Positions 1 to 9,345 of a stretch of 40,410 nucleotides of DNA are shown here, piece after piece; positions within the stretch are counted from its first letter, which is position 1; every line of letters begins with the position of its first letter. Source of the DNA: Candidatus Shapirobacteria bacterium GW2011_GWF2_37_20 (GTDB lineage: Bacteria; Patescibacteriota; Microgenomatia; UBA12405). Location of the stretch: contig LBTB01000002.1 of the NCBI GenBank assembly GCA_000989305.1, positions 1-40,410 of the forward strand, given 5' to 3'. Below the pieces are notes generated by a model. The model did no database searches. It was not told where the DNA came from and worked only from the letters and a program-made list of their open reading frames with translations. The translations under genes and the position numbers were made by a program.

Positions 1-852
1 CAAAATTTAATCAAAAAATACAAAGCAGACTCTGTCGCAGTTTATGATAGTAATTTTTTTGTAGACGAAAAAAGAGTTACTGATATTTGTCAGGGAATGG
101 TCAACAAGAAAATGAAATTTAATTGGGGTAATGCCAATGGTCGAGCTGGTCAACTTTCACGCTATCAGGAAAAAACATGGAAATTAATGGAAAAAACAGG
201 TTGTGCCATGATCTTAACCGGAGCTGAATCCGGTTCACAAAGTGCCCTTGATTTCATTTCCAAAGACATGAACGTCGATGAACTGGTTAAGTTTACTCAA
301 AAATGCGCCCAACACCATATAAAAATACTCTATTCATTTTTGGTTGGTTTACCCTGGTCAAAAGATCCTCAGAAAAACAATGAATTTGTAGCCCAAGAGT
401 ACAAAGCCACCCTCAGTCTTATTGATAGATTGCTTAAAATTTGTGACCGTAATCGCTACACCTATTATATTTTTCTCCCTTATCCAGGCGCAGCCTTGTT
501 TAACCGGGCTGTTTCCTTGGGTTTAAAATATCCAAAAAGTCTTAATTCCTGGAGCAATTATTTGATGTCACCCGAAGACGCCTTTCACGAAACCCTTAAA
601 CAAAAGTGGATTAGTGCCCATGACGCTCGACTTACCGCCATGTTGACCCAATACATATTTGGAATTATGGATAAAGACACTCATGACATGCTTTACCCCC
701 GGATTAAATCATCCCTCGGTAAGCTTGCATTCAAAGTTGGTTATTATTTTGCCTTACTTTTAGTAAAAATACGATGGAAATTAAAGTTTTTTGATTTCCC
801 TTTAGATTATTGGATTTTTTCTCTAATTCATAGATATGCAGGCATACTCTAA
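1..852 (+). CDS. Radical SAM protein, C-terminal part (partial)
   Basis: The reading frame is open from base 1, so the ATG at 97 in the ORF track is internal and the gene starts upstream of the window. The visible part matches the distal half of a radical SAM barrel of the B12-binding (BchE-like) type: an FVDEKRV segment, then NWGNANGRA, then GAESGSQSALDFISKDM, which is the usual 'E-SGS' strand, and FLVGLPWS near the barrel end. The CxxxCxxC cluster motif would lie upstream and cannot be checked. The substrate is unknown; in this setting it may modify a sugar or lipid. It overlaps the next gene by 17 bases, so the two are probably co-transcribed. Family assignment is fairly secure; function is inference. 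Confidence 0.8.
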   Translation, partial: QNLIKKYKADSVAVYDSNFFVDEKRVTDICQGMVNKKMKFNWGNANGRAGQLSRYQEKTWKLMEKTGCAMILTGAESGSQSALDFISKDMNVDELVKFTQKCAQHHIKILYSFLVGLPWSKDPQKNNEFVAQEYKATLSLIDRLLKICDRNRYTYYIFLPYPGAALFNRAVSLGLKYPKSLNSWSNYLMSPEDAFHETLKQKWISAHDARLTAMLTQYIFGIMDKDTHDMLYPRIKSSLGKLAFKVGYYFALLLVKIRWKLKFFDFPLDYWIFSLIHRYAGIL

Positions 853-1834
853 AGTCTCAATTATCATTCCGACACTCAATTCTGGCAGGGTACTTTCAAA
901 GTGTTTAAAATCAATTATATCCCAAACTTACAAGAATTTAGAAATATTAATAATTGACGGCGGCTCAAGTGATGCGACTCTAAAAATTGCCAAGAAATAT
1001 CGTTGTAAAGTTTTTAAAAATCCATTAAAAACTGCCGAAGCCGGCAAAGCAGTTGGACTCAAAAATGCCAAAGGTAATTTTATTGCTTTTATAGACTCGG
1101 ACAACGTCTTACCCAACACTAATTGGCTAAAAGACATGTTAATTCCCTTCATAGATTCAAGCATTATCGGAAGCGAGCCGATATCGTTCACATATAGAAA
1201 AAATGCCGGATATATCGAGAGATACTCCGCCCTTTTAGGAGCCAACGATCCCTACGCATATATTAATGGTAATTATGACCGTTATTCCCACCTTTCAAAA
1301 AAATGGACAAATTTAAAACTGGAAACAATAGATAAAATAAATTATCTAAAAGTAAAAATAGACGACAATCGACATATCCCCACATTCGGCGCAAACGGCA
1401 CAATATTTATAAAAAGTTTCTTAGACAATCTATTTAAAGGATCTTACCTTTTCGACATTGATATTATTGCCATGGCCCCAAAACCTATATATTTTGCCAA
1501 AGTTAAAACTGGCATTATTCATTCTTTTTGTGAATCTTCATTGACAAAATTCCTCAAAAAACAACAGCGTCGATTGAGTGATTATTATCAATACAAAGAC
1601 TTAAGACAATATCTTTGGTCAAACTCCAGCAATACTCTCTATTTTAGTTTATATAGTTTACTGATTATTCCCCCATTAGTTGATGCTCTAAGAGGATTTT
1701 TTCGCAAACCCGATCCGGCTTGGTTTTTTCACCCCCTGGCTTGTTTTCTAACCTGGTGGATTTACGCTATTGTTACAATTAAATACAAATTAAATATATT
1801 AAACCCGATTAATCGTCAAATTTGGCAACAATAA
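836..1834 (+). CDS. Glycosyltransferase family 2, membrane-anchored
   Basis: This is a 332-residue GT-A fold transferase. The N-terminal SIIIPTLNSG strand, IIDGGSSD loop (residues 39-46) and DSD metal-binding motif (87-89) are classic GT2 features. The C-terminus carries two likely membrane segments, roughly residues 270-290 and 296-320, so the enzyme should sit on the inner face of the membrane. It would add a sugar from a nucleotide donor to a lipid-linked or protein acceptor; the donor cannot be told from sequence. The start lies inside the end of the radical SAM gene and a methyltransferase follows after 7 bases, so it is part of an operon. No Shine-Dalgarno motif is visible. Confidence 0.9.
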   Translation: MQAYSKVSIIIPTLNSGRVLSKCLKSIISQTYKNLEILIIDGGSSDATLKIAKKYRCKVFKNPLKTAEAGKAVGLKNAKGNFIAFIDSDNVLPNTNWLKDMLIPFIDSSIIGSEPISFTYRKNAGYIERYSALLGANDPYAYINGNYDRYSHLSKKWTNLKLETIDKINYLKVKIDDNRHIPTFGANGTIFIKSFLDNLFKGSYLFDIDIIAMAPKPIYFAKVKTGIIHSFCESSLTKFLKKQQRRLSDYYQYKDLRQYLWSNSSNTLYFSLYSLLIIPPLVDALRGFFRKPDPAWFFHPLACFLTWWIYAIVTIKYKLNILNPINRQIWQQ

Positions 1835-1841
1835 AACACCC

Positions 1842-2513
1842 ATGTTACCGATAAGTTTACAAACCTGGATTAGAGGCTATAAAATTATACTAAGCTACGA
1901 TTATATAAAAAGACGTTTAAATTATCGCTTCCTTTTTGGCATCATAAAAAAAATACATGGTGAATTAAAAAGTAAAAATACTCCTTGGCTTACCGTCGAA
2001 TCAATAAAAATAATTGAAAATTTGGCCAAAGCCTCAGATGTGGTCTTAGAATTTGGCAGTGGCTCAAGCACTGTTTGGTTTTCAAAACATGTCAAAAAAA
2101 CTATTATCATCGAACATGATCTACAGTGGTATAAAATCTCTAAAAAACTTACCAGATCAGCCGGCAGTAAAATTAAGTTACATTTAGCAGAAAGTAAAAA
2201 GAAATATTTAGAAATATTTAATAAAATTCCTGACAATTCAATTGATATCTGTTTAGTTGACGGTGAGTGGAGACGCGATTGTCTTATTGGTTCTTTTCCA
2301 AAAATTAAGACAGGTGGAGTAATAATTTTAGACAATGCCGAAACATTTATTCCCAAGTTTTGGAAAAGTAATTCATTTCAAAGCGGATGGAAAGAGAGGG
2401 GTTCACTAGAAAGGGATAAAGTAAAAACAATCATTAATGAACTTAAAAAATGGCGTTTTATTGTCACCTCAGATGTCACCCAAGACACAATTTTCTTTAT
2501 AAAAAATGCTTAA
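1842..2513 (+). CDS. Class I SAM-dependent methyltransferase-like protein
   Basis: This 223-residue protein has a Rossmann-type methyltransferase core. The SAM-binding loop is LEFGSGSST at residues 69-77, followed by an acidic strand end (IIEHD, 89-93) and a motif IV-like CLVDGEWR at 137-144. The 40-60 residues before motif I are helical and basic. It resembles methyltransferases found beside glycosyltransferases; the acceptor is unknown. It overlaps the following GT4 by 8 bases. An A8 run near 1946 lies in the coding sequence but is unremarkable in such AT-rich DNA. Confidence 0.75.
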   Translation: MLPISLQTWIRGYKIILSYDYIKRRLNYRFLFGIIKKIHGELKSKNTPWLTVESIKIIENLAKASDVVLEFGSGSSTVWFSKHVKKTIIIEHDLQWYKISKKLTRSAGSKIKLHLAESKKKYLEIFNKIPDNSIDICLVDGEWRRDCLIGSFPKIKTGGVIILDNAETFIPKFWKSNSFQSGWKERGSLERDKVKTIINELKKWRFIVTSDVTQDTIFFIKNA

Positions 2514-3612
2514 AAATATATTAACTATCACTCCATTTTTCTCACCAAATATTGGCGGTGTTGAAACTCATTTGACTGATTTAACATCCAAACTTTCTAT
2601 TCTGGGTTACCAAAATTATGTTTTAACATATTCACCTATTTCCACAACAGACGTAACCTGGCAACATTCAGAAAAAATTAATAAAAATCTACACATCAGA
2701 AGATTCTCTTGGTTTGGAAATAACTTGTTTCATCGTCTAGAAAAAAAACCCCTTTTAAACTTGATTTATATCACCCCCTACTTACTAATCCGATCAATAA
2801 TTTGGCTTATTATTCATCACCCCAAAATTGATGTCATCCACAGCCATGGCTTAAACGCCGCCATTATCGGGATATTTTTACAAAAAATCTTTCATATCAA
2901 TCGTCATATTGTCAGTATTTATTCTTCTTACGACAATGTTCCAAAAAGTAATTTATATATTTCAACAATTCTTAACCGTGTTGATGTTGTCTTAACCCAA
3001 TCACAGCGTTCAATTGATCAATTAACAAAACTAGGGGTCGATAAAAATAAAACTCATCGCTATCGTCATTGGATTGACACTGCTAAATTTAAGCCATTAA
3101 ATACCACCAGAAAAAGACCCTCCGTCTTGTTTATCGGTCGGATGATTCCACAAAAAAACGCCTTATTACTGGCTAAGGTCGCCAAAACTTTTCCCAATAT
3201 AGACTTTAATTTTGTTGGAGAAGGTCCCGATTATTCAAAAATTAAAAAATTATCTCAAGTCAACAAAAATATTATACTTCACGGCAATGTTTCTTATGAA
3301 AAACTTGCCGGCTACTACCAAAATTCAGATCTCTTTTGCTTGCCTTCCAAATACGATGAAGGTTGGGGTAGGGTATTAATGGAATCTATTGCCTGCGGAG
3401 TTCCTGTTTTGGCTACCGATATGGGAGCTGTACCTGAAGTTGTGGATAAAACTGTTTCTGTTCTGTTTACACCAAATTTAACCAATTTAAAGAAACATCT
3501 TACCAACATCCAAAGTATTATCACACTCAAAAAGAACTGTCGCTCTTACGCCTTAAAACACTTTTCTGATAAAAATATTTCTCTAATTACCCGCTTCTAT
3601 GTAAAGACCTAA
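2506..3612 (+). CDS. Glycosyltransferase family 4
   Basis: This 368-residue GT-B enzyme has the N-terminal PFFSPNIGGVETH acceptor-domain motif (about 10-22) and, in the C-terminal donor domain, FIGRMIPQKN and FNFVGEGPDY. The EX7E motif is intact in DEGWGRVLMES (E285 and E293). It would retain donor configuration and transfer a hexose from a nucleotide sugar in the cytoplasm. It is the last plus-strand gene of this unit, and its final 30 bases overlap the 3' end of the convergent methyltransferase. Donor and acceptor are not determinable here. Confidence 0.9.
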   Translation: MLKNILTITPFFSPNIGGVETHLTDLTSKLSILGYQNYVLTYSPISTTDVTWQHSEKINKNLHIRRFSWFGNNLFHRLEKKPLLNLIYITPYLLIRSIIWLIIHHPKIDVIHSHGLNAAIIGIFLQKIFHINRHIVSIYSSYDNVPKSNLYISTILNRVDVVLTQSQRSIDQLTKLGVDKNKTHRYRHWIDTAKFKPLNTTRKRPSVLFIGRMIPQKNALLLAKVAKTFPNIDFNFVGEGPDYSKIKKLSQVNKNIILHGNVSYEKLAGYYQNSDLFCLPSKYDEGWGRVLMESIACGVPVLATDMGAVPEVVDKTVSVLFTPNLTNLKKHLTNIQSIITLKKNCRSYALKHFSDKNISLITRFYVKT

Positions 3613-4194
3613 TTCCTGGTGCATTTTCAAATCAAGCCTCTTGATATCAGGACAAGCTCCAATTCCAAAACGCATTATTTTAATTTTATTAAATCCAGCA
3701 ATTTTCAATAGTTCCCTGGCCTCTTCTGCATCATACATCCATTGATGTCCTCTGATAAAAAGTTTTTTTATATTTCCTAATATGCCAACATACAGATCTT
3801 TATCAAATCCAAAATATTCACGATTAAAGCTTTCCGCGTTCTTATACTTTTTCATCATTTTTGTTAAATCTGGCAATACTATTCTAATCAAGCCTCGATC
3901 TTTTAAAACCCTTTTACATTCTCTTAATATTGTTATTGCTTCAAATTTCTCAAAGTGTTCTAAAACGTTTGAACAATAAATATAATCGACACTCTTATCT
4001 TCATCAGGGAGTCCTTTTCTTATATCCACTAATTCAATTTTTGGCCATTTCCACTTATAGTCCCGTGGTAACAGGGCCAATTTAACAAATATTGACGTTA
4101 ATTTATATTTCCCAAGTATTGGCAATAACCCCCAATCATAATTTGTCCAACCCCGACATGATGCCGGGCCACTTCCTAAATTAATTTTTCTCAT
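3583..4194 (-). CDS. Small SAM-dependent methyltransferase
   Basis: This 203-residue methyltransferase begins directly with the SAM-binding strand (INLGSGPASC, residues 4-13), a form common among methyltransferases in glycosyltransferase clusters. DIRKGLPDEDKSVDYIYCSN (57-76) and VLEHF (77-81) form motifs II-IV, and ECKRVLKDRGLIRIVLPDL follows the usual post-motif pattern. It is transcribed alone on the minus strand. It ends inside the GT4 at 2506-3612 and starts only 19 bases from the divergent GTG of the next GT4. The methyl acceptor is unknown, plausibly a glycan. Confidence 0.8.
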   Translation of the reverse strand: MRKINLGSGPASCRGWTNYDWGLLPILGKYKLTSIFVKLALLPRDYKWKWPKIELVDIRKGLPDEDKSVDYIYCSNVLEHFEKFEAITILRECKRVLKDRGLIRIVLPDLTKMMKKYKNAESFNREYFGFDKDLYVGILGNIKKLFIRGHQWMYDAEEARELLKIAGFNKIKIMRFGIGACPDIKRLDLKMHQELGLYIEAGN

Positions 4195-4201
4195 AATAAG
4201 C

Positions 4202-4208
4202 TAAAATA
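4202..4208. promoter_or_regulatory. Overlapping divergent -10 boxes (leaderless pair)
   Basis: The 19-base gap between the minus-strand ATG (4194) and the plus-strand GTG (4214) holds TAAAAT (4202-4207) read forwards, 6 bases from GTG, and TATTTT (complement of 4203-4208) read backwards, 8 bases from ATG. There is no room for separate leaders. No convincing -35 was found on either side. The inference is two leaderless mRNAs from one symmetric -10 element. Confidence 0.5.
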
Positions 4209-4213
4209 GCTAA

Positions 4214-5392
4214 GTGAAATCTAAACTGTTAATTATAGCTAATAATAACATTGGTACCGGTCAAAGTGGCGGCGACACCATCTTCCTCGAATTTATTAAA
4301 AACTGGCAAAAAAAATTAGATATAACCGTGTTTGGGGCCCAGGAAACTAAAGAATTATTAAATCGATACCACCTATCACCTAAGTTTATTCAGACTGATA
4401 AAGTTAACCAAAATTGTGACCCAACTGTTTTTAATCTCATTCGTCACACCCTGAGAAGAATCTTCTGGGGGAAGGTTGGATTTTTTACTCACCTAAAAGA
4501 TTTCAAAAATTCTCATTATTGCTATACTGTCTCTGATTTTTACCCTGATTTTATTTTAGGTCTCTTGTATAAAATAGTAAATCCAAAAGGTGTCTGGTTG
4601 TGTGGCCAATATTTATTTGCTCCATTTCCCGGATCAAAGTTTTCACCCTACGAACATCAACCTCTAAAGGGATTTTTCTATTATTTTCTTCAAATATTTT
4701 CAAGATTTTTAGCCCAACTCTTTGCCGATCAAGTATTAATCACCTCCGAGCCTGATCGTCGTCGTTTCCCCGGAAAAAGAGTTGTCATAGTTCAAGGCGG
4801 CGTTGATACTACTGAATCAGAAAAATATCTTAAATCAAATAAAATAATACCTGTAATGAGTAGAAAGTATGATGCCGTTTTTCAGGGACGTCTCCACTCC
4901 CAAAAAGGTGTATTAGAATTAATCGACATTTGGAAATTACTTATAAAACAAAAACCCCAGGCTAAATTGGCCATTATCGGCAACGGTCAACTGGAGCAAA
5001 AACTTAAATCCAAAATCAAAAAATTAAAACTGGATAAAAACATTATTCTTTTTGGGTTTCAAAGCGGACAAGGAAAATATGACATTTTTAAAGAGTCAAA
5101 GCTGGTGGTACATCCGGCGATATATGATAGTGGGGGAATGGCTGCCGCTGAAGCTATGGCCTGGGGCCTTCCTGGTGTTTCATTTGACCTGGAAGCTTTA
5201 AAAACATATTACCCAAAAGGTATGATAAAAAGTAAAAAAGGTAATTACCAGGATTTTTCGAATAACATCATAAAACTTCTTGAAAACAAAAAGTTATACC
5301 AACAAACCTCATCAGAAGCCCTGGAATTGATTAGAAATGTCTGGAACTGGTCTAAACGGGCCGACAAATTATATCAACAAATATTTAAATGA
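4214..5392 (+). CDS. Glycosyltransferase family 4 (GTG start)
   Basis: This 392-residue GT-B enzyme starts at GTG 4214, 6 bases after a TAAAAT box. N-terminal GTGQSGGDTIF fits the acceptor-domain glycine loop. The donor domain shows FQGRLHSQKGVLELID, IIGNGQLEQKL and HPAIYDSGGMAAAEAMAWGL. In this last segment the first acidic residue of the EX7E pair is Asp (D305 to E313), a DX7E variant. It is followed after 4 bases by the B12-type radical SAM gene, so the two likely act on one product. The specificity is unknown. Confidence 0.88.
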   Translation: MKSKLLIIANNNIGTGQSGGDTIFLEFIKNWQKKLDITVFGAQETKELLNRYHLSPKFIQTDKVNQNCDPTVFNLIRHTLRRIFWGKVGFFTHLKDFKNSHYCYTVSDFYPDFILGLLYKIVNPKGVWLCGQYLFAPFPGSKFSPYEHQPLKGFFYYFLQIFSRFLAQLFADQVLITSEPDRRRFPGKRVVIVQGGVDTTESEKYLKSNKIIPVMSRKYDAVFQGRLHSQKGVLELIDIWKLLIKQKPQAKLAIIGNGQLEQKLKSKIKKLKLDKNIILFGFQSGQGKYDIFKESKLVVHPAIYDSGGMAAAEAMAWGLPGVSFDLEALKTYYPKGMIKSKKGNYQDFSNNIIKLLENKKLYQQTSSEALELIRNVWNWSKRADKLYQQIFK

Positions 5393-5396
5393 TTTC

Positions 5397-6902
5397 ATGA
5401 AACATTTTCGTGTCTTACTAATTAATCCTCCCAACTCGGTTCCAATAAAAAGTAACTTTGTTATTAATGTATTTCAACCCCTAGGTCTAGCTTATGTTGC
5501 CTCATCGCTGGAAAAACATAAATATTCTGTCGAAATATTTGATGCTCTCGCTCTTGGTTTCGACCAGGAGAAAATAATTGCATCTCGAAAAGTTATCGGA
5601 GCTGATTATCAAACCATAAAAAATAAAATTATTGACTACCGTCCTGATCTCGTTGGCATTGCTACTCCTTTCAGCTTTCAATCATTTGAATCACATCAGA
5701 TTGCCAAAATTGTCAAAAAAATTAATCCTAAAATCATCACTCTTGCCGGTGGTACCCATGCCACAATCCAACCGGATGAAATGTTAAATGATAAAAACTT
5801 TGATTATTTAATTCGCGGAGAAGGGGAGTATGCCACCGTCGAATTATTGAAAGCATTGGAAAAAAAGACATCATTAAAAAACATTAGTAGCCTGTCTTAC
5901 CGAAATAAACAAAATAAAATAATTCATAATCCACGCTCTCTACCGATTCAAAAATTAGATGCTCTCCCCTTTCCAGCCCGTCACCTTTTACCCATGGATA
6001 AGTATTTACAAGCCGCCAAAAAAGGTCGAGTTGTCGAAGGCATGCTGGCCTTTGGCCATAAAAGAACCAGTATTTTTACCTCACGTGGCTGTCCCTTTAA
6101 TTGTACTTTTTGTAGTGTTCACCTTACCATGACTCGAATGTGGCGTGGCCGTAGTCCAGAAAATGTTTTAAAAGAAATTAAAGAATGTGTTTATAAGTAC
6201 GGTATAAAATACTTCGATATTCTCGACGATAATTTTACTCTTGATCCAAAGCGTGCCAAAAAAATTTGTCGTTTAATTATAAAAGAAAAGCTAAATATCC
6301 AATGGTCTACCCCAAACGGTATCCGCGCCGACAGAGTTGATGAAACCCTAATAAAATTAATGAAGAAGGCGGGTTGTATTCAAGTAAAAGTTGCCCCTGA
6401 GTCCGGAAGTCCGCTTGTTTTAAAAAACATCATTAAAAAACATCTTGACTTAGATATGGTCAAAAAGACTGTCTCTTTGTGCAAAAAACATCACTTATCA
6501 GTCGAAGCTTTCTTCGTAGTCGGTTTTCCGGAGGAGACGATTGATGACATCTACAAAACTATAAGTTTTGCTAAAGAGCTAAGAAGACTTGGCTGTGATT
6601 ATTGTTATTTCTTTATTGCTACTCCCTATTATGGTACTGAAATGTATGCCGATGCGGTCAAGAAAGGCTATTTAGATGAATCTAGATATCACTTGAACAA
6701 AATTATCACTACCACCAATAAATCATTGTTGAAAAGCCCAAATTACACCCATAAAAAACTCTTTGAACTGTTGAAAGTAGCCGCCAAAGTTAACCCTCCA
6801 ATAACTAAAATACGTTTAAAGTCGGGATTAAAAATGCTTATTCTTGATCCCAAAAGAATCCTCACTTATTCCTTTGGTTACCTCAGGAACTTCCTACCCT
6901 AA
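5397..6902 (+). CDS. B12-binding-domain radical SAM enzyme
   Basis: From ATG 5397 the protein has 501 residues; the ORF-track start at 5337 lies inside the upstream gene and adds non-homologous residues. The N-terminal 170 residues look like a cobalamin-binding Rossmann domain (LLINPP, QPLGLAYVASSLEK, VGIATPFSFQS, TLAGGTHATIQPDEML). The radical SAM cluster motif is C232-PFN-C236-TF-C239, followed by LDDNFTLDP, PESGSP and FFVVGFPEET. Relatives of this BchE-like superfamily carry out C-methylation or ring rearrangement on lipids and sugars. The exact reaction here is unknown. Its 3' end overlaps the convergent TPR gene by 20 bases. Confidence 0.88.
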   Translation: MKHFRVLLINPPNSVPIKSNFVINVFQPLGLAYVASSLEKHKYSVEIFDALALGFDQEKIIASRKVIGADYQTIKNKIIDYRPDLVGIATPFSFQSFESHQIAKIVKKINPKIITLAGGTHATIQPDEMLNDKNFDYLIRGEGEYATVELLKALEKKTSLKNISSLSYRNKQNKIIHNPRSLPIQKLDALPFPARHLLPMDKYLQAAKKGRVVEGMLAFGHKRTSIFTSRGCPFNCTFCSVHLTMTRMWRGRSPENVLKEIKECVYKYGIKYFDILDDNFTLDPKRAKKICRLIIKEKLNIQWSTPNGIRADRVDETLIKLMKKAGCIQVKVAPESGSPLVLKNIIKKHLDLDMVKKTVSLCKKHHLSVEAFFVVGFPEETIDDIYKTISFAKELRRLGCDYCYFFIATPYYGTEMYADAVKKGYLDESRYHLNKIITTTNKSLLKSPNYTHKKLFELLKVAAKVNPPITKIRLKSGLKMLILDPKRILTYSFGYLRNFLP

Positions 6903-8601
6903 ATCCGGCAATTTGAATTAAAGCATTTTTTGCTGGCGCATAATCTGGATAGACGGATAATATGCTTTGAAAAATTACTTTTGCCCTTTCGACTTGACCA
7001 ATTTGGGCGTTTACTATGCCCAGGGCATATTGAGCCTGTGGGTCATTTGGTTGTAATTCTACGGCTTTAGACGCATGACCTAAGGCCAAATCAGCCCTTC
7101 CTTCCATTAAGTCGATCTGGATTAAGCTCAAATATGTCTGATAAAGTCCGGGGGAAAATTGAATAGCAATATTGTATGATTCCCTGGCTAAATCTAATCT
7201 ACCAGTTTTATAAAATATATTAGCCCTATTGTGATAAGCATCAGCATAATTTGGTTTAACCAATACTGACTGGGTAAAACCTTTTACTGCATTGTCATAA
7301 TCTTTCAACTTATCGTAATCGTCACCAATATTATTCCAAGCATTGTGGCTATTGGGCGATACCTGACAGGTATTTACCCATAGATTATGATTAGTCTGCC
7401 AATCAATATTTCTCTGGATTATTCTAATGGAAAACGGCACCAACAAAACAGTAACAATTCCAATAGCTATATATTTATTTCTCTTCCACAGGTTATCAAC
7501 TATTATTCCCAAAAATAGTGCCACTCCGAGCGAAGGTAAGTAACCATATCGCTCAGCCACTAACCAGCTGACCTTTATTGGCGCCATAGAAGGCAATAAA
7601 GTTACTAAAAAAAACATTAAGGAAAAAAATATTAACTTGTGTTTAAAAAAGAAATAAAATATTAATCCGAAAAACGATAAAAATATTGACCAATTTAACC
7701 AAAAGGGGAAAACATACATTGTATGATACAAGGTTAAATCAACTGGAAAAAACATCAATTGTAAATATTTTGGAATTCCCGTTGGGTATTGAAATAGGGG
7801 ATTATAAAAAATACTCTCACTTTGGTTATACCCACTATTAACAATATTTACTCTTCCAGTAATCAAAGATATCTTCATTAAGATGGCCACTGCAATTAAA
7901 ACCAAAACATATGGCAATATTTTTTTAAATTTTGCCCAATATGACGGCTTATTTACCAAGACCAAATATAATCCCATTATAAAAAACAATGAAAAAGGTC
8001 TTGGCGGATCTGCCAAAATAGCCAATAAAAATGAAACTGCCCCATAAATCAGAAACCTAAGCTTCCCCTCCTCTAGATATTTAAAAAAAGTTATCGATGA
8101 AAACAATAAAAAGAAGGCTATAAACAAATACGGTTTTCCGGATATCCAGGATACAGCTTCGACATGAATTGGCATTACCGCAAAAATCAGCATGGTAATC
8201 CTGGATATCTTTTCATTGGTTAAAAAATTCAAAAATATCAAAGCCAGCCAGCAAGTCAGTATGTAAAACAAAACACTAAATAAGTGATAGGCCACGGGGA
8301 CAACTCCAAATATATTTCCAATCAAAAAATTCGTCAATACCACTGGTGTCACATTTCCTGAGAAATATTTAAGACTTTTTATATCACTATTATTAATAAT
8401 GGTTGCATAATCATCTGACACAAAGTCACCTTTCAGTCCATTAAAAAATAATAAAAAAATTCCCAAAGAAATAATCGCCATAAAAACCCAATTTTTTCTT
8501 AATATCTCTATTATCGAATGCTTTTCTATAGCGACTTCACTAGAAGCTTTCTGAGCAATTTTTTCTTCAGCCCTAATTTTTTTAATTTTTCTTTGGGACA
8601 T
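6883..8601 (-). CDS. TMTC-like membrane glycosyltransferase with four TPRs
   Basis: This 572-residue protein has a basic cytoplasmic start, about ten membrane segments (from residue 37 to about 400) and a C-terminal TPR domain. The first outer loop carries DFVSDD (59-64), the acidic pair typical of GT-C enzymes. PIHVEAVSWISGKP and ERYGYLPSLG match the TMTC/DUF1736 O-mannosyltransferase pattern. Four consecutive 34-residue TPRs fit residues 421-454, 455-488, 489-522 and 523-556. By analogy it would transfer a sugar from a polyprenyl-phosphate donor to secreted proteins, with the TPRs binding the acceptor. The family is well supported; the substrate is inferred. Confidence 0.85.
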   Translation of the reverse strand: MSQRKIKKIRAEEKIAQKASSEVAIEKHSIIEILRKNWVFMAIISLGIFLLFFNGLKGDFVSDDYATIINNSDIKSLKYFSGNVTPVVLTNFLIGNIFGVVPVAYHLFSVLFYILTCWLALIFLNFLTNEKISRITMLIFAVMPIHVEAVSWISGKPYLFIAFFLLFSSITFFKYLEEGKLRFLIYGAVSFLLAILADPPRPFSLFFIMGLYLVLVNKPSYWAKFKKILPYVLVLIAVAILMKISLITGRVNIVNSGYNQSESIFYNPLFQYPTGIPKYLQLMFFPVDLTLYHTMYVFPFWLNWSIFLSFFGLIFYFFFKHKLIFFSLMFFLVTLLPSMAPIKVSWLVAERYGYLPSLGVALFLGIIVDNLWKRNKYIAIGIVTVLLVPFSIRIIQRNIDWQTNHNLWVNTCQVSPNSHNAWNNIGDDYDKLKDYDNAVKGFTQSVLVKPNYADAYHNRANIFYKTGRLDLARESYNIAIQFSPGLYQTYLSLIQIDLMEGRADLALGHASKAVELQPNDPQAQYALGIVNAQIGQVERAKVIFQSILSVYPDYAPAKNALIQIAGFRVGSS

Positions 8602-8607
8602 GTAAAA

Positions 8608-8616
8608 ATTTTATCA
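8608..8616 (-). promoter_or_regulatory. Extended -10 promoter, leaderless, for TPR glycosyltransferase
   Basis: Reading the minus strand, TGATAAAAT (extended TGn plus TAAAAT) lies 6 bases before the ATG at 8601. It lies between the stop of the SDR gene (8626) and this start. No -35 was recognised, which suits an extended -10 promoter. Confidence 0.5.
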
Positions 8617-8625
8617 CGCTTAAAC

Positions 8626-9345
8626 TTAATCTAGTATTGATTCCAGCAACTTACTATATTTTGTTTTTACAAAAAGCTTCGCTAAAATTCTAATCATCCA
8701 AATAGGTGTTCTAAACGGTAATTTAAATCCTCCGGATATCTTATGAACCCTATCTAAATATTGATACTTAGTCATGGTTTTAACCGGTAATTCATTATTA
8801 ATACCATTTAATAAGTTAACAACATGCCAACAAAGATCTCTAACCTCAATAAAAGTAATCTTCTTACTTCCGTCACCAATTGTCGCCATCACTCCACCGG
8901 GCATTAATTGCCACCAGCTCAGTTTGCGTTTTAAATCCAAAACCACTGGCGGATAAACAATCTCAACATTATTATATTTTTTTGCAGTTTCTAATTGTGC
9001 TTTCTTAGATCTGGTATAAAAATCATCACTTTTATTAAAAACCACCTCGCTGGAAAATAGGATTAAACCTTTCTTATGTTTTTTGCATAAATCTAAAACA
9101 TTTTTTGAGCCTTCAACATTTACTTTTTTAAACCTTATATAACTTTTTTCAAAAACATTTTGATAAACAGCCAAATGGACAACAGCATCGCTATTCTTGA
9201 TAAAGCTCTCCAATAATCTCTTATTTGTTACATCTGCGTTATCCCTTGTTCCCTCAATCACCATAAAGCCACTATCTCTTAATGTCTTTACTAAAAATTT
9301 ACCTATAAATCCATTACTACCGGTTACCGCAATCCTTTTAGGCAC
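8626..9345 (-). CDS. Short NAD(P)-dependent epimerase/dehydratase (SDR)
   Basis: This 239-residue extended-type SDR has GSNGFIG (residues 9-15) for dinucleotide binding, DAVVHLA at the end of strand 4 and an active-site tyrosine-lysine pair in FYTRSKK. At 239 residues it is 60-100 residues shorter than most sugar epimerases, so the C-terminal substrate domain is reduced. The start is GTG 9345, sharing one base with the TAG stop of the upstream YvcK-like gene, so the two are translationally linked. The substrate could be a nucleotide sugar but this is not shown. Confidence 0.8.
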   Translation of the reverse strand: MPKRIAVTGSNGFIGKFLVKTLRDSGFMVIEGTRDNADVTNKRLLESFIKNSDAVVHLAVYQNVFEKSYIRFKKVNVEGSKNVLDLCKKHKKGLILFSSEVVFNKSDDFYTRSKKAQLETAKKYNNVEIVYPPVVLDLKRKLSWWQLMPGGVMATIGDGSKKITFIEVRDLCWHVVNLLNGINNELPVKTMTKYQYLDRVHKISGGFKLPFRTPIWMIRILAKLFVKTKYSKLLESILD

